NCBI RefSeq assembly: GCF_014805685.1
Contig: NC_060887.1
Location: 37,029,305-37,093,304, forward strand
Reading direction: 5' to 3'
DNA: 64,000 nt
DNA from: Silurus meridionalis
Lineage: Eukaryota > Chordata > Actinopteri > Siluriformes > Siluridae
A program made the position numbers and the translations under genes. Shown here piece after piece: positions 59,122 to 64,000 of the stretch. Position 1 is the first letter of the stretch. Every line of letters starts with the position of its first letter. Under the pieces are notes generated by a model. That model made no database searches. It saw only the letters and a list, made by a program, of their open reading frames with translations, and was not told the DNA's origin.

Positions 59122-61231
59122 ACGCGCGCGCATGTACAGGAGTGGGCGTACGATGAGGAGCACGAGCTGATCCTGGCCGGGTTGCTGTGTTTGGACATGT
59201 CAGAGATCCGCTCAGCTGATCCTCCTCGCCTCATGAAGTGTCATGGCTCGGGCGGCTCTCAGCAATGGAGTCTTGGGGTGAGATGTCTTTAATTCCTCCT
59301 TCGCTCCCCTTTACTTCCTTTAGCGTAAGTGTTCTGGATGCGTCATTGGATGCAGCACACATTCTCAATGACTTCTCCTCAGAACTCAGAAGGAAACCTC
59401 ATCCTCATCACCCCCAATGTCCATTCCTTACAGCTTTATCATTGCGGAGGTTCAGTCATAGTCCATAAATACAGAACTGTTCATGCAAACGGTGAGCTGT
59501 AAATATTAAATTGCTCAGTAAAAGAGATCTCCATTCAAGAGTAGGACATCAGGATGGAACAGGTGGATTCAGAAAGAAGAAAGGGAGACAGAAGCACTGT
59601 TCACTGCTACCTCAGGAACATGTTTAACTCCATAGAGAGAGATTAAAAGAGAAAAAGGGCTGACATGGGGGAGGGGAGAGAGAGACTGAGACTTTTCGAC
59701 TATTACAATCCTTTATTTGACATGTCTTGTTTAATGCCAGATGGTATCAGGTTTGATTTATCAATTAAATTAAAAAAAAGAATAAATGAGAGAGAGAATG
59801 AGAGAAGAGAGAGTAATCAAGGAATGCAGAGAGAAGAGGGTGTAATAGAGGAGAAAAGAGGAGAAGAGGGGGTAATGGAGGACAGAAAATGGAGTGATAG
59901 AGGAGAGGGAGAGAGAATGGGAAAAGAGGGTGTAATAGAGGAGAGAAGAGGGAGCAATAGAGGAGAGAAGGGGGTAATAGTGGAGAGAAAAGGGAGCAAT
60001 AGAGGAGAGAAGAGGGGTAATAGTGGAGAGGAGAGAGAAGGAGAGAGATAGCAAAACAGTTCTGACAGGGATATGAAAAAAAGGAGTGATGAGGGGAAAA
60101 AGGGAGAGAAAGAGAGAGAAAACAAGAAAGCATGAGAGAAGGGGAATAGAGGGATGACTGGAGAAGAGAGAGAGAGAGAAGGGTTATTATGTATTATTGT
60201 TATAATAATAGTTAGACAGTGAACAGTGTGATCAGGGTGTAAGTTGGAACTCCAGAGTCAGAAGGTAACAGACCTGAGGGGTCACTTCATTACACTAATT
60301 ACAGGGATTTTTACTGTATACAGCGGTGACGCTATTAAACCTCTGGTGCAGTGTGGTCAGACTTTACTAAAATTCAGCACCTCTGATCCTCCTCCTCTGT
60401 CTGAACTCCATAACCACACACCATGCACATAACACACACCTGCCCATTTGATATTTTTACCCATTTATAGATACATTTAACAATAGCAGGCAGTTCATAT
60501 CACACCGAGACCTTCAGTGGTGTCCCACCTGAATCAATCCACCTCTTAATGTCATCAGTTACAGAGAAACGCAGTATAACGGAGCAACAATCCAATAAAC
60601 ATAATACAATTCTCGTTTCACTGTAGCCACAGCTGCACCACCGCATACAGAGCAACATGAGTTTAATGCTATAAGCGCTCACAGGTGTTCACTCTGAAGA
60701 GCTTCTGGCAGATAGATGCCAATGTGGCAGCTGAAATCTGATTGGTCCAACCTTTTACTTTGTGGTAACAGTTTGAGGAAGAACCACATGTTCCATTCAG
60801 GTTTATTTGTAGAGCGCATTTAACAATGGACGTTGTCTCGACGCAGCTTTACAGAGATAAAGAGCTTAAAAAGTTGAGCCAGTTGCAAAAATCTCTGAGA
60901 CTTAACGAGGAAGAAACCACAAGAGGAACCAGACTCAACACCGAACGTTCATTCATTACAGTTCTGACTTTAAGGTGTGCGGCGTATGTCTGGAGGAAAA
61001 TCCGAATACTTTTTGATCATTTCGAGTTGATCATTTATTTGGTCTTATCGTAAAAATATCCATAATCATCGAACACCTCTCTTTTACCTTCTTTTGCAGA
61101 AAAACAGTCGTCTGTACCAGGTGTCTGTCGGTCAGTGTCTGGCTGTTCCCGACCCGCTCAGCCATAAGGGATACGTTGCCATGGCGATCTGCGACGGCTC
61201 TGAGGGCCAGCAGTGGCAGCTGGAGGGATGA
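44064..61231 (+). CDS. galnt11: Polypeptide N-acetylgalactosaminyltransferase 11, whole gene (11 coding exons)
   Basis: galnt11 encodes a Golgi enzyme (CAZy GT27) that moves GalNAc from UDP-GalNAc to Ser/Thr, starting mucin-type O-glycans; family knowledge links it to Notch1 and cilia/left-right patterning. The assembled exons give about 575 residues (human protein about 608): a short cytosolic N-terminus, one transmembrane helix at about residues 10-32, a short stem, a GT-A domain with LDSHCEV (metal-binding DSH) and [17 protein letters not shown], then a ricin-type lectin domain with QQW motifs ending QQWQLEG. The N-terminus [17 protein letters not shown] identifies isoform 11. Coding pieces: 44064-44271 (or 44290), 46745-46868, 48421-48587, 49475-49600, 52410-52648, 52719-52836, 53035-53184, 54385-54603, 57903-58007, 59140-59277, 61100-61231. 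Phases agree except at exon 1/2 and a frameshift in exon 5. Confidence 0.93.
44304..44346. repeat. (CA)n microsatellite after exon 1
   Basis: About 21 CA units starting 13 bases after the 44290 donor candidate. Confidence 0.95.
44460..46455 (+). repeat. 28-29 bp minisatellite in galnt11 intron 1
   Basis: Units such as 'ggttgtaaaggtttagcggg' + 'atgttggga' repeat about 40 times from 45235 to 46450, with about six older units at 44460-44695. Two subtypes occur: 'atgttgtaa' and 'atgttggga'. The second becomes uniform after about 45960, suggesting recent expansion there. A retroelement piece at 44697-45234 splits the array. Confidence 0.92.
44697..45234 (-). mobile_element. LINE 3'-end insertion inside the minisatellite
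   Basis: 'tagattcaactttattgtca', 'ttacacatgtacaagtacaa' and 'tgcaacgaaatgcagtttgg' are the reverse of a fish LINE 3' end, as at 35766 and 63690. Repeat units resume immediately after 'caacaaagtgtgag'. The inner part is full of 'tatatgtactataaa' words. Confidence 0.7.
46745..46868 (+). CDS. galnt11: galnt11 coding exon 2
   Basis: Encodes [20 protein letters not shown] and [20 protein letters not shown], the end of the stem and the strongly conserved 'R..YHRD.PDTR' entry to the catalytic domain. Acceptor ctctgcag|ga, donor aaaa|gtaggt. It starts in phase 1 and ends in phase 2. Confidence 0.92.
46873..46959. repeat. (GT)n microsatellite at the exon 2 donor
   Basis: About 43 GT units starting four bases into intron 2. 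Confidence 0.95.
47040..47130 (-). mobile_element. tRNA-derived SINE fragment, reverse
   Basis: 'tgaccttccgatcagtaacc' and 'cagagccttaatcactgaga' match the reverse of the SINE head. Confidence 0.5.
47725..48365. repeat. Pyrimidine-rich minisatellite in intron 2
   Basis: About 640 bases of 'ctgtctcactctttctctc' words (units of about 20-27 bases), over 85% pyrimidine by eye, ending 55 bases before exon 3. Three long overlapping readings ([20 protein letters not shown]) come only from the repeat. Confidence 0.92.
48421..48587 (+). CDS. galnt11: galnt11 coding exon 3 (start of catalytic domain)
   Basis: Encodes [40 protein letters not shown] and [15 protein letters not shown], the nucleotide-sugar-binding start of the GT-A fold. 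Acceptor acccgcag|g. The frame demands that the exon end at 48587, where the next bases are 'gcaagc': a GC donor (gg|gcaagc). Confidence 0.92.
48826..48904. repeat. 11-bp tandem repeat GAGCAGTGATC
   Basis: About seven near-perfect units of 'gatcgagcagt' in intron 3, preceded by related, diverged 'acagagaaatgacagagc' words. Confidence 0.9.
49150..49345 (+). mobile_element. tRNA-Glu-derived SINE, second copy
   Basis: 49150-49221 is an almost perfect tRNA-Glu(CTC) with T-arm 'gggttcgatcccc', better than at 3812. The body 'caatggggagggttgcgtca' + 'ggaagggcatccagcg' leads to the tail 'gcgacccctaacgggagaag' + 'ccgaaagaaa'. It lacks about 35 bases present in the copy at 3812. It lies in intron 3 on the sense strand, 130 bases before exon 4. 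Confidence 0.87.
49475..49600 (+). CDS. galnt11: galnt11 coding exon 4
   Basis: Encodes [40 protein letters not shown] and T, matching the conserved 'R..KREGLIR.R..GA..A' segment of GT27 enzymes. Acceptor ttgtag|at, donor acag|gtgtgt. The acceptor side is GT-rich. Phase 1 at both ends. Confidence 0.93.
49601..49651. repeat. (GT)n microsatellite beginning at the exon 4 donor
   Basis: About 25 GT units; the donor GT is the first unit. Confidence 0.95.
49870..52060 (+). pseudogene. Tx1/L1-like LINE relic in intron 4
   Basis: Broken readings in order. ORF1-like: [54 protein letters not shown] (one Cys of a CCHC-like knuckle). Endonuclease-like at about 51020-51160: [14 protein letters not shown] and FVGGD. 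C-terminal end at about 51760-52060: [18 protein letters not shown] (a degraded Cys motif) and [20 protein letters not shown]. The reverse-transcriptase core is missing. Another LINE tail sits inside at 50705. Confidence 0.65.
50705..50945 (-). mobile_element. LINE 3'-end fragment inside the Tx1-like relic
   Basis: 'aaatcaaattttatttgaca', 'catacatacagagtacgaca', 'tgcagtgaaatgctctgtac': the reverse of a LINE 3' end, similar in plan to 44697. Confidence 0.6.
52410..52648 (+). CDS. galnt11: galnt11 coding exon 5, with apparent frameshift
   Basis: Encodes [40 protein letters not shown] and ADTLLYSP, including the metal-binding DSH. At 52552-52559 the frame breaks: after YS only seven bases precede the [20 protein letters not shown] reading, where nine are expected. 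The bases are ccc-t-cccc, so each C run may be one short. Uncorrected, translation stops at 52577-52579. Everything downstream is intact, so a sequence error is more likely than a dead gene. Donor tcag|gtaggt. Confidence 0.9.
52649..52718 (+). other. galnt11: galnt11 intron 5, 70 bp
   Basis: A very short GT-AG intron between tcag|gtaggt and catgcag|gt; near the minimum length for a vertebrate. A branch-like 'attaatg' lies 20 bases before the acceptor. Confidence 0.9.
52719..52836 (+). CDS. galnt11: galnt11 coding exon 6
   Basis: Encodes [20 protein letters not shown] and [19 protein letters not shown], the GalNAc-T motif with the WGGEN catalytic-site residues. Donor ttcagg|gtaaac, phase 0. 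Confidence 0.95.
52837..53034 (+). other. galnt11: galnt11 intron 6, AC-GT type
   Basis: 198 bp. (AC)17 at 52848-52881 starts 11 bases after the donor, and (GT)42 at 52946-53030 runs to the acceptor gttag|at. There is no polypyrimidine tract. The AC and UG runs could pair in the pre-mRNA and loop out the middle, bringing the splice sites together. Confidence 0.85.
53035..53184 (+). CDS. galnt11: galnt11 coding exon 7
   Basis: Encodes [40 protein letters not shown] and [10 protein letters not shown], the end of the catalytic domain (CSRVGH...RPY is invariant in GT27). 50 codons, phase 0. One residue shorter than human at GSP(E)GQD, as recalled. Donor caag|gtgaga. Confidence 0.95.
53263..53640 (+). 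mobile_element. CCGATA-rich MITE, copy 2
   Basis: 'gtcggccgataaatctgcac', 'cgatagttgattgctgg', 'aatctctagaggcgactaac', 'cagctatcggtaaaatccac' and 'tatcggtctgcctctaata'. In intron 7. Confidence 0.7.
53641..53975 (-). mobile_element. CACTATAT-type MITE, truncated
   Basis: 'aggtgaggaggccgaggtta', 'gagcttcctggagctggctt' and 'cagctgtcccaatacttttg' + 'tctata'. Adjoins the MITE at 53263. Confidence 0.6.
54385..54603 (+). CDS. galnt11: galnt11 coding exon 8 (linker)
   Basis: Encodes [40 protein letters not shown] and YPEMQ, then a linker [14 protein letters not shown]. It closes the catalytic domain (CKSFKWYL-type motif) and leads to the lectin domain. 73 codons, phase 0. Acceptor gtgaacag|ga after a GT-rich stretch; donor ccgg|gtaaga. 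Confidence 0.95.
54935..55165 (+). mobile_element. CCGATA-rich MITE, copy 3 with inverted ends
   Basis: Left end 'ttagaggtctactgattaat' and right end 'tcagatgacctctagtta' form an inverted repeat around 'agaggtc'. The interior has 'ggcactgaaagttgacaccg' and 'gcggcctctagaggcgaatc'. About 230 bp, no coding capacity; in intron 8. Confidence 0.75.
55170..57650. other. Most of galnt11 intron 8: no recognised gene
   Basis: AT-rich to mixed sequence. Apart from the repeats at 56570 and 57661, nothing was recognised. Some 300 bases near 56940-57440 have higher GC and little repeat character; no exon-like reading with family features was found. Confidence 0.5.
56570..56690 (+). repeat. 22-bp tandem repeat GAGGGATCGGCGGTTGAAGAGG
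   Basis: Three close copies of 'gagggatcggcggttgaaga' plus decayed 'gagggatc' copies on both sides. Confidence 0.8.
57661..57747. repeat. (CT)n microsatellite
   Basis: About 40 CT units, 155 bases before exon 9. Confidence 0.95.
57903..58007 (+). CDS. galnt11: galnt11 coding exon 9 (lectin domain)
   Basis: Encodes [20 protein letters not shown] and [15 protein letters not shown], the alpha repeat of the ricin-type lectin domain (CLVA and C-D disulfide and sugar-binding positions). 35 codons, phase 0. Acceptor ctgttag|ct, donor aacag|gtacac. Confidence 0.93.
58130..58480. repeat. CA-rich compound minisatellite
   Basis: (CA)15 at 58169-58199 and further CA runs, then five copies of an about 30-bp unit 'acacacagcctctctttttt' + 'cacatac'. 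Confidence 0.9.
59034..59118. repeat. (GT)n microsatellite before exon 10
   Basis: About 42 GT units ending 21 bases before exon 10. Confidence 0.95.
59140..59277 (+). CDS. galnt11: galnt11 coding exon 10 (lectin domain)
   Basis: Encodes [40 protein letters not shown] and QQWSLG, the beta repeat with CLDM, CHG and QQW. 46 codons, phase 0. Donor ttggg|gtgaga. Confidence 0.95.
59380..59480 (+). repeat. Interspersed repeat family B fragment
   Basis: 'cagaaggaaacctcatcctc' and 'ccattccttacag' resemble the end of the family. Weak. Confidence 0.35.
59800..60180. repeat. Purine-rich GAGA minisatellite in intron 10
   Basis: About 380 bases of 'gagagaagagggagcaatag' + 'aggag' type words, nearly all purine on the plus strand; the reverse readings are artefacts. 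Confidence 0.85.
60795..60960 (+). repeat. Interspersed repeat family B in intron 10
   Basis: 'aggtttatttgtagagcgca', 'tgtctcgacgcagctttaca', 'aagaggaaccagactcaaca'. Confidence 0.65.
61100..61231 (+). CDS. galnt11: galnt11 coding exon 11 (C-terminus)
   Basis: Encodes [40 protein letters not shown] and LEG, then TGA (61229-61231). This is the gamma repeat of the lectin domain with CLAV, CDG and QQW. Acceptor cttttgcag|aa. Confidence 0.95.
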   Translation, partial: KNSRLYQVSVGQCLAVPDPLSHKGYVAMAICDGSEGQQWQLEG

Positions 61232-62640
61232 TGAAGCTCGGACTTGGCAGACACACACACACACTTTACCCTTTGCAGCCTCTCTAAGTGAACTAGCGGC
61301 TGATAAATTGTTGGGGGGAAATGACCAATAGGAACGCAGCGTGTATTCCGTATCGTCAGTAAACCTGACACGGGATCTGCCATCACGTTATTAATCACAT
61401 CTCCAGCTCATATAGTGAATCTGTCGAGACGTGTTTATTATTTCTTTTTTTTTATTTTTTTTTTTTTTTTCTAAATATTGTACGACTTCACCAGAAACTT
61501 TTTTTTGTTTGTTTTGTTTTTTTTGTTAGTTTTTTATCTATAAATCATTTTATTCAGTTTGTCAAAAGCGTAACCCGTTTGCAGACACAGTTTCAGAAGT
61601 GTAACGTGTACTTTATATCCGTTTTAATTACAGCGAACTCTTTTATCTTACCGCAGTGCAGGTTTCTTCTTTTTTTTTTTATGCTGTCGTTTGTATATAA
61701 AGTAATAACGTTGGGAAAAAGAGAATCGTAATGTACATTGGGGTTGTGCGATATGGATTTTTTTCCCCTCTTGCTCACGGTTTACGATCGCAAAACACAC
61801 GTGATGACCAGCTTTTTCCTCAGGTTCAGGATTGTGTTCTATAATAATAATAATAATAATAATAATAATTAATAATAGCAGGCGTGCAGGTGAGTTTTGC
61901 ACCATTCTTGGAAATTGTGTGGATATTTATGCCTTTGAACAAAAGAAATAAGTATTAAAATGAAGTGAACGGCTTTCTAATGTTTATTACTATTAAATCT
62001 CTTTGTAGAATCTTTTTTTTCTATATAAATGCACTTTTTTTCTCATATTTATCTTAAAATAGTCACATTTAAAAGACACGGCAATGGATCGCATTCGACG
62101 TTCAGCGTCTTTGAACAGTCTTTGTGTTCCTGTGAGGAAGTGAACGATCCTGTGTAAGATGGAGGAAATTGGGAAGGAAGTGGGCGGAGCTTCCAGGTGA
62201 CCTGTGTGTTTCATCTCTCGTTTTATTGTGGAAAGAAAAGAAAAAAGGTATTTTTAAGTGATTGCTTGTAACTTAAGAAGCTCCTACATGTAAAATCTGC
62301 CCTTTTTGACTGGATATGATGGAAAAGTGAAGGATTTAGGTAAAGATGATTTAAATGGTTATATCGCACAAGCCTAACGATAGACAAAGCTGGACAGAAG
62401 ATGAAGCTCAGGTGTGCATCAAGAAGCAGGTAAAACACTATTCAATACACACAAGACTGATTGGGATTCCCTGTGCACACCGAGCGTGAAATTAAGGTCG
62501 TAACATCTGTAAATATTTTTATTTTATTTTATTCTGCTGTGAAAGTTTGTGGCTTGATTTTGAAATATGAAGTGTTTTCATATCAACTGTTCTCTTTTGT
62601 AAATGACAGAACCAATAAAGACATTGCAAATATACGTTTT
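61232..62640 (+). other. galnt11: galnt11 3' untranslated region
   Basis: About 1.4 kb after the stop, with T-rich runs (61440-61530), an (AAT)n at 61841-61877 and no recognised repeat element. It is inferred to end about 20 bases after the AATAAA at 62614-62619. Confidence 0.6.
62614..62619 (+). terminator. galnt11: Polyadenylation signal of galnt11
   Basis: A canonical AATAAA in 'gaaccaataaagacattgca', followed by T-rich sequence. Other AATAAA-like words upstream are weaker candidates. Confidence 0.6.
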
Positions 62641-63235
62641 CGTTACAAGTGACTTCACTAGCCTTAGAGGTTCATGGTTGATACCATGACGACGCTCTCA
62701 CTATGTGACCAAAAAGGCTATGAAAATATATGTTCACATCACCCAGGCCTGAATCGCAACAAGTTATGAAAGACTAAAACAAAGCCATGTGGTCATATGA
62801 TCTTCAGCCTCCAGGGGGCATCAGAGAGACTTAAATTTCTAAACAATTTGATTGCGGGAAACCTTTCATTTGACTGCACGTCCTTCAAGAATTTTTCAAT
62901 GACAGTCAAGGTCACATGGTCATCTTCTCTAGAATCCATCAATGGGAAGCTTATGAACAAAAGTATTTTTAATACGGCAAGTACGCTATGAGGAATGTTT
63001 GTGTTTGGAAATGTAAAGCAGCCAGAGATTTTCTCCCGTTTGAGGAGACACGGAGAAGTTTGCTAAGGAAAAGAAAAGTGTGAAGACTCCATTTGAAATC
63101 TCATCCTTACAACGCTCCTGTACAGAAGTTCTAGATATTGGATCATCGTGTTCTTTTTATAGTCCACCAAGAGCGATTTTCATGTAAATCTATCCTTTGA
63201 GCTGAAGCCTGCTAGTCTACTTTCTTATATTCCTC
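62640..63235. other. Downstream intergenic stretch
   Basis: No gene or repeat family was recognised. Confidence 0.4.
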
Positions 63236-63239
63236 TCAT

Positions 63240-63665
63240 ATATTATATAAAGTCAAAGTATTGGGACACCTGACTTTATTTTCAGCCATTTGTAGTTCTT
63301 CACCAAGTTGGAGGCACACATTTGTATAGAATGTCTATAGATTTTCCCTTCACTTGCACTATGAGACACAAAAAAGTTCCAGCATGACTATGCCCCTGTG
63401 TGCTAATCCAGGTCCATGACAATCTGCTTTACATGGGTTGACATGAAAGATCTCCTCCTACAGAGCTCCAAAACCTTTAGGGTGAATGTGACTGCACCCC
63501 AGGTCTCTTCACCTCTCCAACCTCACTACCTGAATTAACACAAATCTAGTGGAACATCTTCAGAGAAGAATGGAGCTTTTTATAAGAGCAAATGAAGACA
63601 AAATGTGGGATGTTCAAAAAGTAGCACATTCCAATCTTAGGCTCAGGTTTCCACAAACACTTATC
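63240..63665 (+). mobile_element. CACTATAT-type MITE copy
   Basis: 'gtattgggacacctgacttt', 'tttacatgggttgacatgaa', 'gtgactgcaccccaggtctc', 'aatctagtggaacatcttca' and the end 'gctcaggtttccacaaacac'. The ends are degraded. Confidence 0.7.
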
Positions 63666-63689
63666 CATACAGTCTATTTGTGATTGCTA

Positions 63690-63960
63690 CAGAAGTCAAG
63701 TAGGATTTTTATTGTCATTCCAACCGTGTATATAGTACCATACACAGTGAGATGAAACAGCGTTCCCCCAGGAGCTGGGTAACAAAGGGTTAACAAAAAA
63801 AAAACAGACTTATACAAAGCTAACTGGGGCACAACAAAGTCAAGTGCAAAAAGAGCAACAAAAGATGGTGAGATGGTAGACATGGACACTGCAGCACATA
63901 CCAGTACAGTACAGAAGGTTTATAGTTTTTCACATTCGCAGTGGTGGTCAGTAAGGAAGT
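63690..63960 (-). mobile_element. L2/CR1-like LINE 3' end, reverse
   Basis: 'gtcaagtaggatttttattg', 'tcattccaaccgtgtatata' and 'cagtgagatgaaacagcgtt' parallel the 3' end of the LINE at 35766. The element may continue past the window edge. Confidence 0.7.
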
Positions 63961-64000
63961 TTATGCATATCATGACTGTATTTAAGTAGCTTTATCACAT

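Larger units (their letters stand above)
58008..59139 (+). other. galnt11: galnt11 intron 9, AC-GT type
   Basis: CA runs cluster at about 58130-58480 on the donor side, and (GT)42 lies at 59034-59118, followed by 'cgcacgcgcgcgcatgtacag' before the acceptor, with no polypyrimidine tract. The long readings of His/Thr or Leu/Ser here are repeat artefacts. A (CT)n tract is at 58709-58750. Confidence 0.8.

Noticed and set aside
61442..61530. Poly(T) runs as the end of the galnt11 transcript or a retrocopy tail
   Set aside because: They follow the stop by 200 bases without an AATAAA nearby in the sense direction. A canonical signal exists at 62614.

Overview
The window is animal nuclear DNA, almost certainly from a teleost fish and possibly a catfish (the fish part is firm, the catfish part is a guess). 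The evidence is long GT/CA, TA and CT microsatellites, tRNA-derived SINEs of the kinds common in ostariophysan fish, Tc1-like transposons, LINE fragments of several clades, a Ty3/Gypsy relic, and two vertebrate genes split into exons. There are no bacterial operons. Nearly all of the many short open reading frames are chance or repeat-derived.

Layout. From 1 to about 14,110 is repeat-rich, non-coding DNA that I read as the start of intron 1 of a gene on the minus strand. It holds a decayed Tc1 element, a tRNA-Glu SINE, several other SINE and MITE copies, a 669-bp DNA transposon with TA target duplications, and ATT/ATG microsatellites. At 14,114-14,865 (minus) lies a GC-rich first coding exon of a GPR158-like orphan class C receptor (metabotropic glycine receptor family), ending in a clean GT donor. 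No later exon of it was recognised in the window.

From 15,000 to 40,700 is an intergenic repeat field: GATA/GACA repeats, a C-terminal RTE-like LINE fragment, a 204-bp AT-rich palindrome, a chromodomain-bearing Ty3/Gypsy pol relic (minus), L2/CR1-like LINE pieces, and an RTE-like LINE with a 1.86-kb L2-like LINE nested in it.

From about 40,740 to 62,640 (plus) is galnt11, a polypeptide N-acetylgalactosaminyltransferase (GT27). It has a CpG-rich promoter and probable non-coding first exon, eleven coding exons, and a 3' UTR ending near an AATAAA at 62,614. The encoded type II Golgi protein has a short cytosolic tail, one transmembrane segment, a stem, the GT-A catalytic domain (LDSH and WGGEN motifs) and a C-terminal ricin-type lectin domain.

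Points worth checking in galnt11: introns 6 and 9 have AC repeats near the donor and GT repeats abutting the acceptor, with no polypyrimidine tract; intron 3 is GC-AG; exon 5 carries an apparent 2-nt deletion in adjacent C runs, probably a sequence error; and exon 1's best-looking donor does not match the phase of exon 2. The two genes act in unrelated processes (receptor signalling and mucin-type O-glycosylation) and are only physical neighbours here.
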